Source: Solirubrobacteraceae bacterium
GTDB lineage: Bacteria; Actinomycetota; Thermoleophilia; Solirubrobacterales; Solirubrobacteraceae
Direction of reading: 5' to 3'
Assembly: GCA_017882445.1 (NCBI GenBank)
Contig: JADGPK010000010.1
Coordinates: 1-64,000 of the forward strand
Length of the DNA stretch: 64,000 nucleotides
Shown here: one piece after another, positions 17,761 through 28,231 of the stretch
How positions within the stretch are numbered: position 1 is the stretch's first letter
How the letters are laid out: every line of letters begins with the position of its first letter
Program-made: the position numbers and the translations under genes
The notes under the pieces: generated by a model
What the model was told of the DNA's origin: nothing
Seen by the model: the letters and a program-made list of their open reading frames with translations, nothing else
Databases searched by the model: none

Positions 17761-19146
17761 ATGGCCGTACTCGAGCGCTCCGAGCTGGAGGCAAGTCCTC
17801 TGGCCGACCTCCACGCGATCGCCAACCAGATCGGTCTAGACGGGTTCAGGCGGCTGCGAAAGGCCGACCTGATCAACGCGATCCTCGGCGAGCCGGCGGG
17901 CTCGGAGGACTCCGACGAGCGTTCCGAGGACTCGCTCGGCGACTCCGAGGACGACGAGGAGGGGCGCCCCGCTCGCCCCCGCAGGCGCCGTTCCTCGCGC
18001 TCGCGCCGCTCGAGCTCCGCCGCGCTGGGCGACTCCGAGGAGAGCTCCGAGAGCGACGAGAGCTCTGAGAGCGACGAGGGCTCCGAGAGCGAGAGCTCCG
18101 AGCGCGCAGCGCCCTCACGCGCCCGGAGCGGTGCCCGCCGCGCAAGGGGCAGGAGCACCCGCGGCGGCGCCGCGGCGGCGGATGCCTCAGCTGCGAGCGT
18201 CGAGCGGGCTGAGCCGGCGGACGCTCTCGAGGCCCCTGGTCGTATCGCGGAGGGCGTTGTCGAGGTGCTGGGCAACGGCTCGGCCTTCCTGCGCGTCGAC
18301 CCGCCTGAGCCCTCTGACGAGGACGTCTACATCTCCGCCGCTCAGGTTCGCCGCTGCGAGCTCGTCTCCGGCGATCGCGTGACCGGCCCGGTGCGCACGC
18401 CCCGCCGCTCGGAGCGCTACTCCTCGCTGGTGCGGATCGACATGATCAACGGTGCGTCGGCGGACACGGTCGCCGACGGCGTGCGCTATGAGGATCTCCC
18501 GGTGGCGTGGCCGAGCGAGCGGCTGGCGCTGGGCTCCAAGGACCCGACGCTGGAGGCGATCGAGTGGCTCACCCCGCTCGGTCGGGGCTCGCGCGCGGTG
18601 ATCGTGGGAGCTCGTCACGCCGGCAAGACCGAGACGCTGCGGCGGCTGCTCGACGCTCTCAGCGGACGTGATGACCTGGAGGTCAGCGTGGTGCTCGCGG
18701 GGGCGAGGCCCGAGGAGATCCAGGAATGGCAGGACGGCGCCGTCCCGCCCGTCGTCGCCGTCAGCTTCGCTGCCTCGGCCGACTCGCAGGGCCAAGCGGT
18801 CGAGCGCGCGATCGACGCGGCCAGGCGCGTGGCCGCGCGCGGAGCTCACGCGCTCGTCCTGATCGACAGCCTCGACGGTCTGAACCCGCACACAGCCCGC
18901 AAGGCGCTCGCCGGCGCCCGCTGCCTGCGCGGCGGCGGCTCGCTCACGGTGATCGCCACCGCCGCGCGCCCGTTCGGCGGCGAGACGACCGTGATCGCGC
19001 TCGACGCCACATTGACGTCGACCGGCCGCCAGCCGATCCTCGACCTCACGAACAGCGCCACGCTCAAGCTCGAGCTGCTGGTCGGCGAGGACGGCGCCGA
19101 GGCGGTCACCAAGGCACGCGCGGCGGCGGTCGAGGCGGCCGGCTAG
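17761..19146 (+). CDS. rho: Transcription termination factor Rho, divergent, with Ser/Glu/Arg-rich insertion
   Basis: Rho_N-like LADLHAIANQIGLDGFRRLRKADLINAIL; RNA-binding region; P-loop GARHAGKTETL; ARPEEIQEW; LIDSLDGL; GGGSLTVIATA. Confidence 0.8.
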   Translation: MAVLERSELEASPLADLHAIANQIGLDGFRRLRKADLINAILGEPAGSEDSDERSEDSLGDSEDDEEGRPARPRRRRSSRSRRSSSAALGDSEESSESDESSESDEGSESESSERAAPSRARSGARRARGRSTRGGAAAADASAASVERAEPADALEAPGRIAEGVVEVLGNGSAFLRVDPPEPSDEDVYISAAQVRRCELVSGDRVTGPVRTPRRSERYSSLVRIDMINGASADTVADGVRYEDLPVAWPSERLALGSKDPTLEAIEWLTPLGRGSRAVIVGARHAGKTETLRRLLDALSGRDDLEVSVVLAGARPEEIQEWQDGAVPPVVAVSFAASADSQGQAVERAIDAARRVAARGAHALVLIDSLDGLNPHTARKALAGARCLRGGGSLTVIATAARPFGGETTVIALDATLTSTGRQPILDLTNSATLKLELLVGEDGAEAVTKARAAAVEAAG

Positions 19147-19171
19147 AACAAGCCGGGCGGGGTCGCGAGGG

Positions 19172-19648
19172 TCAGCGGCGGTAGGCGACCCGGCCCCAGG
19201 AGGGCTCGGGGGCGAGTTCTATCGGTTCGCCGCTGCCCGTCGATCCGGGATCGGCGGGCTGCACGTAGGCGAAGGTGGCGGTCTCTTCGTCGAAGGTGAC
19301 GTCGAGCTCGCCCTCCTTGACGCGCTGGTCCAGCCACGCTCCGCGGAAGACCAGACGGCGAAGCCAGTGCACGAGCGAGCGCTCCGCGGGGCCGACGAGC
19401 TCAGGCCAGCAGTCGTTGACGTGCTCGCCCAGGTCTGAGGCGGGCTCGGAGATCTCGCCGTTGACGGCGAGGTTGACCAGGTCTTCGAGCTCCTCGGAGC
19501 CGAGACGCGCGCCGACGAACCCGAGCTTGAGGGCCGCCTGCTCGCAGCGCTCGGAGAAGTCGGTCTCGTTGAACGTGAAGCGCAGCTCGCCGTATTCCAG
19601 GACGAAGTGCTCTCCCGAGTCGTAGTTTTCGCGTCGCGCTGTTTCCAT
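19172..19648 (-). CDS. Hypothetical protein
   Basis: Full-length ORF between convergent rho and divergent permease; no family recognised. Confidence 0.6.
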   Translation of the reverse strand: METARRENYDSGEHFVLEYGELRFTFNETDFSERCEQAALKLGFVGARLGSEELEDLVNLAVNGEISEPASDLGEHVNDCWPELVGPAERSLVHWLRRLVFRGAWLDQRVKEGELDVTFDEETATFAYVQPADPGSTGSGEPIELAPEPSWGRVAYRR

Positions 19649-19768
19649 GACGTATGCCGAATCGTTGCGGACTCCGGGTCGTCGGGATCATACGATGCGT
19701 TCCTGCTTTTGCGGCTGCGGTGCATGGGATTTTGCACGGCGGGCGGGCATCGATAGCCTCCACGGCCG

Positions 19769-21661
19769 ATGGCACGCCTCTCAGAGCATGGACTGCGCCG
19801 ATCCGTCGGCGTGTCCGGCCTGTTCGCGACCGCCTACGGCAACGTCGGCTCCTCGATCTACTACGCGCTCGGGCTCGTGGCCGGGTACGCCCTCGGACTC
19901 ACGCCGGTGGTGTTCATGTTCGCGGGGGGCCTGTTCGTGCTCACCGCCAAGACGTATGCGGAGGGCGCCTCGATGCACCCCGAAGCGGGTGGGTCCTCGT
20001 CGTTCGCGCGCCACGCATTCAACGATGTGGTCTCGTTCTTCGCCGGCTGGGCGCTGAGCCTCGACTACATCATCACGATCGCGATCTCCGCGTTCTTCGT
20101 CCCGCACTACCTCGGCGCTTTCTTCCCCAGCCTCACGCACAACCCCGGCGACATCATCGGGGGCCTGATCACGATCGTCCTGCTGGCCGCGCTCAACATC
20201 CGCGGGCTCGGCGAGTCGGCCAGGCTCAACCTGTTCCTCGCGGTCGCCGATCTGTGCACCCAGGTGCTGCTCGTCGGCCTCGGCTTCGTGCTCGTGCTCA
20301 ACCCGTCGCTGCTGCTCAACCAGGTGCACCTCGGGGTTGCCCCGACCTGGACGCGGCTGATCTTCGCGCTGTCGGTCGCGATGGTCGCCTACACCGGGAT
20401 CGAGACCGTCTCCAACATGGCCGAGGAGGCCAGGGACCCCGGTCACGACATCCCCAAGGCGGTCAACATGGTCCTCATCGCGGTACTCGGGGTCTATGCC
20501 GGGATCTCGGTCGTCGCCCTGTCGGCATTGCCCGTCGTGCAACACGGACACCAGTACGTCACCCAGCTCGGCACAACGTTCGAAAACGACCCGGTGCTCG
20601 GCATCGTCTCGCGTCTGGGGCTGCACGGGACGCTCCTGGAGGTGGCCAAAGACTACGTCGGCATTCTCGCCGCCACGATCCTGTTCATCGCCACCAACGC
20701 GGGTCTGATCGGGATATCGCGCCTGTCGTGGTCGCTGTCCGAGCACCGCCAGCTGCCGAGCATCTTCTCGCGCCTGCACCCGACCTTCCGCACCCCTTGG
20801 TTCACGATCGTGTTCTTCTCGATCCTCGCAGGGCTGCTCATCATCCCCGGCGAAACCACGCTGCTCGGCAACCTGTACTCGTTCGGGGCGATGCTGTCGT
20901 TCACGACCGCGCACGTCTCGGTGATCGCGCTGCGCATCAAGGACCCCGACCGCGAGCGCCCGTATCGGATGCCCTGGAACGTGCGGATCCGCGGCTATTC
21001 GATTCCCATGACGGCCGTGCTCGGAGCGATCGGCACGTTCGCGGCGTGGTGCGCGGTCGTCGCTCTGCACCACGAGGCCCGTACGATCGGCATCCCCTGG
21101 ATGCTCCTCGGGATGGCCGGCTACTTCTACTACCGCAAGCGACAGGGCCTGGACCCGCGCGAGCATCACAAGATTCCCCACCCGGAGCGGCCCCCGGACT
21201 TCGAGGAGCTCGAGTACCGCACAGCGCTGGTGCCGATCTTCGGCAACGACGTCAGCGCCACGGCGCTCAGCAGCGCGGCCAAGCTGATCGGCGAGGAAGG
21301 CGTGGTGTATGCGATGTACGTGCTGCCGGTGCCGAGCCAGCTCTCGCTGGAGTCGGGCCTGGAGGAAGAGGAGGCGCACGGCCGCTCGGTGCTCGAGAGC
21401 GCCCGCATCCAGGCCAGGCGCGCCGGGATCAAGATCCACACGGGTCTGATCCGGACCCGCAACCCGGGGGCTGCGCTCGTCGAGGAAGCCGAACGCGTGG
21501 GCTCGGATGTCATCTACTGGTCTACGCTCCACGCTCCAGCGGGCGAGCAGCGGATCGGCCCGACCGCGACCTACCTGTTGAGCAAGCGTCCCTGCAGGAT
21601 CATCATCGAGACCGAGAATCGCCCGGCGTCGCCGACCGAGCGCGTTCCGGCGCCCGTCTGA
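19769..21661 (+). CDS. APC-family permease fused to C-terminal universal-stress-protein-like domain
   Basis: About 12 TM; VSGLFATAYGNVGSSIYYALG, MVAYTGIETVSNMAEEARDPGHDIPKA; C-terminal RTALVPIFGNDVSATALSSAAKLIGEEG...VIYWSTLHAP USP-like. Confidence 0.85.
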   Translation: MARLSEHGLRRSVGVSGLFATAYGNVGSSIYYALGLVAGYALGLTPVVFMFAGGLFVLTAKTYAEGASMHPEAGGSSSFARHAFNDVVSFFAGWALSLDYIITIAISAFFVPHYLGAFFPSLTHNPGDIIGGLITIVLLAALNIRGLGESARLNLFLAVADLCTQVLLVGLGFVLVLNPSLLLNQVHLGVAPTWTRLIFALSVAMVAYTGIETVSNMAEEARDPGHDIPKAVNMVLIAVLGVYAGISVVALSALPVVQHGHQYVTQLGTTFENDPVLGIVSRLGLHGTLLEVAKDYVGILAATILFIATNAGLIGISRLSWSLSEHRQLPSIFSRLHPTFRTPWFTIVFFSILAGLLIIPGETTLLGNLYSFGAMLSFTTAHVSVIALRIKDPDRERPYRMPWNVRIRGYSIPMTAVLGAIGTFAAWCAVVALHHEARTIGIPWMLLGMAGYFYYRKRQGLDPREHHKIPHPERPPDFEELEYRTALVPIFGNDVSATALSSAAKLIGEEGVVYAMYVLPVPSQLSLESGLEEEEAHGRSVLESARIQARRAGIKIHTGLIRTRNPGAALVEEAERVGSDVIYWSTLHAPAGEQRIGPTATYLLSKRPCRIIIETENRPASPTERVPAPV

Positions 21662-21716
21662 GGGAGCTCCGCGTCGGCGGCAGGCGCGGCGGCGTGGGAG
21701 CTGCGAGCGCCTGGCC

Positions 21717-22286
21717 TCAGAAGTGTCCGGTCAGGCCGACCGCGGAGATCCGGCGGTCGTCATCGGGCGCCGGGCGGAGAATCAGGATCTCGCCCGGGGC
21801 GCGCTCGAGCAGCCAGCGCAGGTCCTCGTAGCTGAGGCCCGCGTGCGGGTCTTCGTCGGCCGAGACGATGATGCGGTCGAAGTGCTCCGCGTCCAGCAGC
21901 CTGTGCAGCGCGTCGCGCGCCGACCGGCCGCGCCCGATGCGCGACTCGACCGGGACGCCCTGGGAGGCGACGCGCTGCTCGACCGCCTCGAGCAGTGGCA
22001 TCCCGGTGGCGCACTGGACGGGCAGGGGCGTGTCGAGTGGCAGGGTCATCGGCACGCGCGCCAGAAAGGCGGGCATGATGATCGCGTTCTCAGCCTTGGC
22101 AAGTCGCACGGCGGCCTCGAAGGAGCGCCTCGAGATCGCCTGACCGGTGAACGGCAGCAGGATCCGCCGCACGGGTCGCGGGCGGCTACGGGACGGGAGG
22201 CGCCCATGCGGGGGCAGCCAGTAGCCGGCCGCGATCCCGAGCAGGATGCCGCTCGCGGCGACGATCACGATCGTGTAGACGCTCAT
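21717..22286 (-). CDS. Membrane-anchored USP-like protein, last gene of kdp operon
   Basis: One N-terminal TM, then RRILLPFTGQAISRRSFEAAVRLAK...FDRIIVSADED...GEILILRP; overlaps the upstream kdpD-N ORF. Confidence 0.7.
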   Translation of the reverse strand: MSVYTIVIVAASGILLGIAAGYWLPPHGRLPSRSRPRPVRRILLPFTGQAISRRSFEAAVRLAKAENAIIMPAFLARVPMTLPLDTPLPVQCATGMPLLEAVEQRVASQGVPVESRIGRGRSARDALHRLLDAEHFDRIIVSADEDPHAGLSYEDLRWLLERAPGEILILRPAPDDDRRISAVGLTGHF

Positions 22287-23455
22287 GGTTTCTCGCTGCC
22301 GTGACGCTGGGAGCGGTCGGCCACGATGCGCACGTCGACGCCCGGGAGCTGCTCCATCAGTCGCTGGGCGAGCGGCACGCGCAGGCGCGCGACGCCGCGC
22401 GCGGGGCGTGAGCGCCCGATCACGATGTAGGTGCTCCCGCGGCGTGAGGCCACCTCCGCGACCTTTGCCGTGACGTCGTCGGACTCCTCCACGAGCATCG
22501 TCGCGCCGAGCACCGAGGCGAGCTGCTGCAGGGCGGCGAGCGAGCGCTGATGATCGTCTGAGAGCGTCTGCCCCGGCCCGCGTACCCACAGCAGGTCGAG
22601 GTCGGCACCGAGGCGCTGGGCTGAGCGCCAGGCGCGCCGCACGAGGCGCTGCGCGCCCGGATAGGGCTCGACAAGCGCGAGCAGGCGCTCGCCCACGGCT
22701 CCCGCCGCGTCAGAGGCGAGGCTTTCCTCGCGCGAGCCGACGAGCTCGGTCGTCAGGCGCTTGGCGCCGATTTCCTCGGCGACCTGTCGCAGGGCGATCT
22801 CGCGCAGCGCGGCCAGGTTCTCGATGCGAAAGAAGTTGTTCAGGGCCGCGTCGATGCGCTCGAGCGGATACACGTTCCCGGCTCGCAGGCGGTCGAGCAG
22901 CGCCTCGGGTGTGATGTCGATCAGCACGACCTCGTCGGCCCGCCCGAGGATCGCGTCCGGGATCGTCTCGCGCACACGGATGCCGCTGAGCTCAGTGATG
23001 CGGTCGTTGAGTGACTCGAGGTGCTGGACGTTGAGCGTCGAGAGGACATCGATGCCGGCCGCGAGGATGTCCTCGACGTCTTCGTAGCGCTTGACGTGCT
23101 CGAGCCCGGGAGCGTTGGTGTGGGCGAGCTCATCCACCAGGCACAGCTCGGGAGCGCGGCGCAGGATCGCCTGCAGGTCCATCTCCTCGAGTTCCGCCTG
23201 CCGGTAGCTCACGCGCACGCGCGGAACCATCGGCAGGCCCTCGGCGAGCCTGGCGGTCGCCGGGCGGCCGTGGGTCTCGAGCAGCCCGATCACGACATCC
23301 CTGCCCGCCTCCTGTTCTGCGTGCCCCTCGAGCAGCATCCGGTAGGTCTTGCCGACTCCTGCGGCCATGCCGAGGAAGAGCCTCATGTGACCGCGGCGCC
23401 GGTCCGGCTGCGCCGAGGCGGCAGCAGGACTGTCGGGGTTGGCCGCGCTGCTCAT
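22283..23455 (-). CDS. kdpD: KdpD N-terminal sensor domain + USP domain only (no TM/kinase)
   Basis: [45 protein letters not shown]; ends after USP-like segment with no H-box or HATPase. Confidence 0.9.
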   Translation of the reverse strand: MSSAANPDSPAAASAQPDRRRGHMRLFLGMAAGVGKTYRMLLEGHAEQEAGRDVVIGLLETHGRPATARLAEGLPMVPRVRVSYRQAELEEMDLQAILRRAPELCLVDELAHTNAPGLEHVKRYEDVEDILAAGIDVLSTLNVQHLESLNDRITELSGIRVRETIPDAILGRADEVVLIDITPEALLDRLRAGNVYPLERIDAALNNFFRIENLAALREIALRQVAEEIGAKRLTTELVGSREESLASDAAGAVGERLLALVEPYPGAQRLVRRAWRSAQRLGADLDLLWVRGPGQTLSDDHQRSLAALQQLASVLGATMLVEESDDVTAKVAEVASRRGSTYIVIGRSRPARGVARLRVPLAQRLMEQLPGVDVRIVADRSQRHGSEKP

Positions 23456-25548
23456 CCTCCGAGCAGATTGTGCACGATCAGGTCGATCAGCTTGATCCCG
23501 ATAAACGGGGCGATGATGCCGCCGAGCCCATACATCAGGAGGTTGCGCCGCAGCAGGGCGCTGGCGCCGATCGGGCGGTAGCGCACGCCCCGCAGCGACA
23601 GCGGGATCAGCAGCGGGATCACGAGCGCGTTGAAGATGATCGCCGAGACGATCGCCGAGCGGGGCGTGCCGAGGCCCATGATGTTGAGCACGTGCAGCGG
23701 TCCCTTTGATTCGTGCCCGCCCACCCCGCCGGCCGCATACGTGGCGATGAACACGGCCGGCAGGATCGCGAAGTACTTGGCGATGTCATTGGCGATCGAG
23801 AAGGTCGTCAGGGCGCCGCGCGTGATCAGCAGCTGCTTGCCCACCTCCACGATCTCGATCAGCTTCGTCGGGTTGGAGTCCAGGTCGACCATGTTGCCCG
23901 CCTCGCGTGCGGCCTGGGTGCCGGTGTTCATCGCCACGCCGACGTCGGCCTGCGCCAGCGCCGGCGCGTCGTTGGTGCCGTCGCCCGTCATCGCCACCAG
24001 CCGGCCATCCTGTTGTTCTTTGCGGATCAGCGCCAGCTTCGCCTCCGGGGTCGCTTCGGCGAGGAAGTCATCCACGCCGGACTCCTCGGCGATCTTGGCG
24101 GCCGTCAGGCGGTTGTCGCCAGTCACCATCACCGTCTTGATGCCCATCGCGCGCAGCTGGTCGAAACGAACGCGCATGCCCTCCTTGATCGTGTCCTTGA
24201 GGTAGATCACGCCGAGCACCTGACTGTCACGCGAGACGGCGAGCGGCGTGCCTCCCTCCCGGCCGATGCGGTCGAGCTGTGCCTGCAGCTCCGGCGGAGG
24301 GGAGCCGCCCTCGCGCGTGACCAGCTCGATGATCGCGTCGCCGGCGCCCTTGCGCAGCTGCCGGCCGTCGAAGTCCACGCCGCTCATCCGCGTCTGCGCG
24401 GTGAAGGGCACGAACTCGGCGTGCAGCGTCGCCATGTCGTGCTCGCGGATGCCGTACTGCTTGGCCAGCACAACGATCGAGCGGCCCTCGGGGGTCTCGT
24501 CCGCGAGCGAGGACAGCTGCGCCGCCTCGGCGAGCTCGGCCTCGGGCACGCCCGGCATCGGGATGAACTCAGAGGCGAGCCGGTTGCCGATCGTGATCGT
24601 GCCGGTCTTGTCGAGCAGCAGCACGTCGACATCGCCCGAGGCCTCCACAGCTCGGCCCGAAAGCGCGAGCACGTTGCGGCGCACGAGACGGTCCATGCCG
24701 GCGATCCCGATCGCCGAGAGCAACGCGCCGATCGTCGTCGGGATCAGCGCGACCAGCAATGCGATCAGCGTCGTCTCGGAGATCGAGGTGCCGGCGAACA
24801 GGCCGAACGGGCGCAGCGTCGCCACGACGATCATGAAGATCAGCGTCAGCGCGGCGAGCAGGATGTTGAGCGCGATCTCGTTCGGTGTCTTGCGCCGCTC
24901 GGCTCCCTCGACGAGCGCGATCATGCGATCCATGAAGGACTGGCCGGGCTCCTGTGTGATTTCGACGACGATTCGGTCGGAGGTCACCCGCGTGCCGCCC
25001 GTGACCGCGCTGCGGTCGCCGCCGGACTCGCGGATCACGGGCGCGGACTCGCCGGTGATCGCCGACTCGTCGACCGTGGCGATCCCCTCGATCACGGTCC
25101 CGTCGCCGGGGATCAGCTCGCCGGCCTCCACGACGACGACGTCTCCCCGCGTGAGATCCGAGGCGGCCCTCGTGGAGCCGTCGCGCATCGTGGCGACCGT
25201 CTCCTTGCGCATGTTGCGCAGCGTGTCCGCCTGCGCGCGCCCGCGACCCTCGGCGAACGCCTCGGCCATGTTCGCGAACACGACCGTCAGCCACAGCCAG
25301 ATCGCGATCAGGAACGTGTACCAGGCAGGCTCGTTCCCGCCGCCGAGCGGCTTGCCGCCGAAGACCTGGATCAGCCACGTCACCGTCGTGATGACCGAGC
25401 CGACCTCCACCACGAACATCACCGGGTTGCGGATCTGCACGCGCGGGTCGAGCTTCTTGAAACTGTCGATCAGCGCACGCACGACGATGTCGTGCTTGAA
25501 CAGCGAGATCGCCTGGCGCTCCTGTGTCCCGTGCATTTGCGCTGACAT
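23452..25548 (-). CDS. kdpB: K+-transporting ATPase subunit B
   Basis: [63 protein letters not shown]. Confidence 0.97.
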   Translation of the reverse strand: MSAQMHGTQERQAISLFKHDIVVRALIDSFKKLDPRVQIRNPVMFVVEVGSVITTVTWLIQVFGGKPLGGGNEPAWYTFLIAIWLWLTVVFANMAEAFAEGRGRAQADTLRNMRKETVATMRDGSTRAASDLTRGDVVVVEAGELIPGDGTVIEGIATVDESAITGESAPVIRESGGDRSAVTGGTRVTSDRIVVEITQEPGQSFMDRMIALVEGAERRKTPNEIALNILLAALTLIFMIVVATLRPFGLFAGTSISETTLIALLVALIPTTIGALLSAIGIAGMDRLVRRNVLALSGRAVEASGDVDVLLLDKTGTITIGNRLASEFIPMPGVPEAELAEAAQLSSLADETPEGRSIVVLAKQYGIREHDMATLHAEFVPFTAQTRMSGVDFDGRQLRKGAGDAIIELVTREGGSPPPELQAQLDRIGREGGTPLAVSRDSQVLGVIYLKDTIKEGMRVRFDQLRAMGIKTVMVTGDNRLTAAKIAEESGVDDFLAEATPEAKLALIRKEQQDGRLVAMTGDGTNDAPALAQADVGVAMNTGTQAAREAGNMVDLDSNPTKLIEIVEVGKQLLITRGALTTFSIANDIAKYFAILPAVFIATYAAGGVGGHESKGPLHVLNIMGLGTPRSAIVSAIIFNALVIPLLIPLSLRGVRYRPIGASALLRRNLLMYGLGGIIAPFIGIKLIDLIVHNLLGG

Positions 25549-26210
25549 CAGCCTTTCCCTCCTGTGAGGCGGTCGAGGGCGAGGTTGAGCTCGAGCACGT
25601 TCACGCCTTCCTCGCCGGAAAAGCCGAGCGCGCGGCCGGACGTGTACTTCGCGATCAGGCCGTCGACGACGCTCAGCGCGAGCTGCCGCTTGGCCGCGAC
25701 GCGATGGGCCTGGATCCAGGCGTCGGCCTGAGAGATTTCGGGGTCCAGGTTCGAGGCCGAGGTGTTGACGGCGTCGACCGGGATCTGGGCGGAGGTCAGG
25801 CTCGGGTCATACGGCTTCTCCATTTCCAGATAGGCCTTGATGTTTTCTTCGTCCGCTTCCTTGGTCTTCACGCTGTTCGGCCCGCGGTTGGAGAAGGTGC
25901 TGGCAGCGGCGTTGTCCGCTCCGCCTTCGGTGACCGAGGGACGGCTCTGGAAGTAGCGCGGGTCCGCTTCGGTCACCACCACGCCCTTCACTTCCTTGGG
26001 CTTGCCATTCTTTTCGAGCACAGGCGTGGCGAAGCTCTGGCCGATGATCCTCGAGCCGACGAGCTTGCCGCCGACGTAGACCTTCTGTCCGTTGGCGTTG
26101 CCGGGGAAGGCGACCTGGCTTACGCCCCAGATTGCCAGCGGGTAGACGAGCCCGAGCAGGATCGTCATGACGACGATGCCGATCACCGATGTGACGATGT
26201 CGCGGCGCAT
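25548..26210 (-). CDS. kdpC: K+-transporting ATPase subunit C
   Basis: [47 protein letters not shown]. Confidence 0.95.
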   Translation of the reverse strand: MRRDIVTSVIGIVVMTILLGLVYPLAIWGVSQVAFPGNANGQKVYVGGKLVGSRIIGQSFATPVLEKNGKPKEVKGVVVTEADPRYFQSRPSVTEGGADNAAASTFSNRGPNSVKTKEADEENIKAYLEMEKPYDPSLTSAQIPVDAVNTSASNLDPEISQADAWIQAHRVAAKRQLALSVVDGLIAKYTSGRALGFSGEEGVNVLELNLALDRLTGGKG

Positions 26211-26211
26211 G

Positions 26212-28002
26212 TCAGTAGAGGTGTCCCGTCAGGCCCTGCACGATCGGTCCGAGCAGCAGCGCGGGGAAGAAGGTGAGCGCGCCGACGAGCACGACCACGC
26301 CGATCAGCAGGATTGCGAACGTGGTGTTGTCGGTGCGCATCGTGCCGAGGCCCGCCGGCGTCACCCGCTTGCCGGCCAGAGCGCCGGCGACGGCTAGAGC
26401 GAACAGGATTGGCGCGTAGCGCGCGAAGAGCATGTCGAAGCCGCCGAGCAGGTCGGCGAACGTGACGCCGTGGGAGCCGACGTTGCCGGCGTTCGGCTGG
26501 ACGAAGCCGGTGTAGCCGGCGAAGGCGGAGCCGTTGTTGTTGGCCTGCGAGAGGTAGGCGTAGAAGGTCTCCGAGAAGCCCTGTGGAGTGTTCGCGCCGG
26601 CTTTGGAGAGCGCCACTTCAGAGATCGACTTGCGTCCGGCGCTGCTGGCGGTAGCCATCGCCGTGCAGAACAGCGCCGCCAGCGGCGTGACCAGGATGCC
26701 GAGGCCGGCGAGCTTGATCTCCCTGGCCTCGAGCTTCTTGCCGAGCCACTCGGGTGTGCGTCCGACCATGAGGCCGCCGATGAAGACGGCCAGTAGGACG
26801 TAGAGCAGCATCGAGTACAGCCCGGTGCCCGTGCCGCCGAAGATGACCTCGCTCGCCGACAGGTTGGCGAAGGGGACGGCCCCGCCGATGCCTGTGAAGG
26901 ACTCGATCGCGCTGTTGACCGCCCCGCAGGAGGTCACGGTGGTGACCACATCGAACAGCGCGGAGCCGGCTATCCCGAAGCGCTGCTCCTTGCCTTCCAT
27001 GTTGCCGCCGGTGGAGCCCAAGATCACGTGCGTGTGCAGACCGGCGGCGTGCTGGGCCGGTGAGCCATGGGCCTCGGCGATGTAGGCGACCGACACGGCG
27101 CCGAGGAACATCACCATCATCACGCCGTAGATCGCGTAGCCCTGGCGGCGGTTGCCGGTCATACGCCCGTACATGAACACGAGCGCCGCGGGGATGATCA
27201 GCACGAGCAGCATCTCGAAGAAGTTCGTGAAGGCTGTCGGGTTCTCGAACGGGTGTGCCGAGTTGGTGTTGAAGAAGCCGCCGCCGTTGGTGCCGAGCTC
27301 CTTGATCACCTCTTGTGAGGCGACCGGACCCATCGCGATCGACTGCGTGAGGCCCGTAACGGTGTGCGCGGTCAGGTAGCTCGTGAAGTTGTCGATCACG
27401 CCCTGGGAGACGAGCACGAGCGCCCCGACGGCCGAGATCGGCGCGAGCACATAGAGGATCGTGCGCACGAGGTCCTGCCAGAAGTTGCCGATGCCCTTGC
27501 CCGAGCGCGAGACGATCCCACGCACGAGCGCAACCGCCACGACGATGCCGACGCCGGCCGACAGCCAGTTCTGCACGGTCAGCCCGATCATCTGGCTGAG
27601 GTAGCTCATCGTCATCTCGCCGCCGTAGTACTGCCAGTTCGTGTTCGTGAGGAACGACGAGGTGGTGTTGAACGTCACGTTCCACGGCGCCGAGTGGTAG
27701 CCGAGCGGGTTGAGCGCATGCGGCACGAAGAACGCGTTCTGCGTGCGCAGGATCACGTACAGCAGCAGCCATCCCGCGAGCGAGAAGACGATCAGGCTTT
27801 TCGCGTACGCCTTCCACTCCTGCTCGCGCTCGGGGTCAACCCGCAGCAGTTTGTAGAGGAAGCGCTCGGGCCCTCCGAGGATTGGAGTGAGCAGTACCCG
27901 TTGGCCGGTGTAGACCCTGGCCATGTACCGGCCGAGCGGCAGGGCGAGCGCCGTCAGGACGACAGCGAAGAGGATGATCGTGAGCCAGCCGGAGAAGGTC
28001 AC
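26212..28002 (-). CDS. kdpA: K+-transporting ATPase subunit A, GTG start
   Basis: FNTTSSFLTNTNWQYYGGE, LGTNGGGFFNTNSAHPFENP, FGGTGTGLYSML, EWLGKKLEAREIKLA. Confidence 0.97.
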   Translation of the reverse strand: MTFSGWLTIILFAVVLTALALPLGRYMARVYTGQRVLLTPILGGPERFLYKLLRVDPEREQEWKAYAKSLIVFSLAGWLLLYVILRTQNAFFVPHALNPLGYHSAPWNVTFNTTSSFLTNTNWQYYGGEMTMSYLSQMIGLTVQNWLSAGVGIVVAVALVRGIVSRSGKGIGNFWQDLVRTILYVLAPISAVGALVLVSQGVIDNFTSYLTAHTVTGLTQSIAMGPVASQEVIKELGTNGGGFFNTNSAHPFENPTAFTNFFEMLLVLIIPAALVFMYGRMTGNRRQGYAIYGVMMVMFLGAVSVAYIAEAHGSPAQHAAGLHTHVILGSTGGNMEGKEQRFGIAGSALFDVVTTVTSCGAVNSAIESFTGIGGAVPFANLSASEVIFGGTGTGLYSMLLYVLLAVFIGGLMVGRTPEWLGKKLEAREIKLAGLGILVTPLAALFCTAMATASSAGRKSISEVALSKAGANTPQGFSETFYAYLSQANNNGSAFAGYTGFVQPNAGNVGSHGVTFADLLGGFDMLFARYAPILFALAVAGALAGKRVTPAGLGTMRTDNTTFAILLIGVVVLVGALTFFPALLLGPIVQGLTGHLY

Positions 28003-28130
28003 TAGAGCTTCTCTCCACGGATCAGCGCATAGAACAGGTAGCCGATCAGCAGCACCGAGACGACCAGGCCGAAGAAGTCGGCGCCGCTCATGTGCGCGAT
28101 GAACGCGCCGAGGGTGAGCGGCACGCTCAT
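28002..28130 (-). CDS. kdpF: KdpF small membrane subunit (alternative start at 28091)
   Basis: Reverse-strand translation MSVPLTLGAFIAHMSGADFFGLVVSVLLIGYLFYALIRGEKL; typical KdpF core GADFFGLVVSVLLIGYLFYALIRGEKL directly before kdpA. Absent from the supplied ORF track. Confidence 0.85.
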   Translation of the reverse strand: MSVPLTLGAFIAHMSGADFFGLVVSVLLIGYLFYALIRGEKL

Positions 28131-28207
28131 ATCCGCTCGATGCCCTCGATCAACGCCAAGAGGATCGCGAAGACGACGATCCCCATCGCGATGGCCACGA
28201 TGTCCAT
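28127..28207 (-). CDS. Unannotated 26-aa single-TM ORF at head of kdp operon
   Basis: MDIVAIAMGIVVFAILLALIEGIERI; stop overlaps next ATG (ATGA); GATACT lies 6 nt upstream of the ATG. Confidence 0.6.
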   Translation of the reverse strand: MDIVAIAMGIVVFAILLALIEGIERI

Positions 28208-28231
28208 GGACCCAGTATCTGGGCTGGTGTG

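Noticed and set aside
23713-25545. 610-aa plus-strand ORF antisense to kdpB
   Set aside because: Compositional artefact of GC-rich DNA; His/Asp/Arg-rich with no recognisable domain, fully opposite a canonical kdpB.
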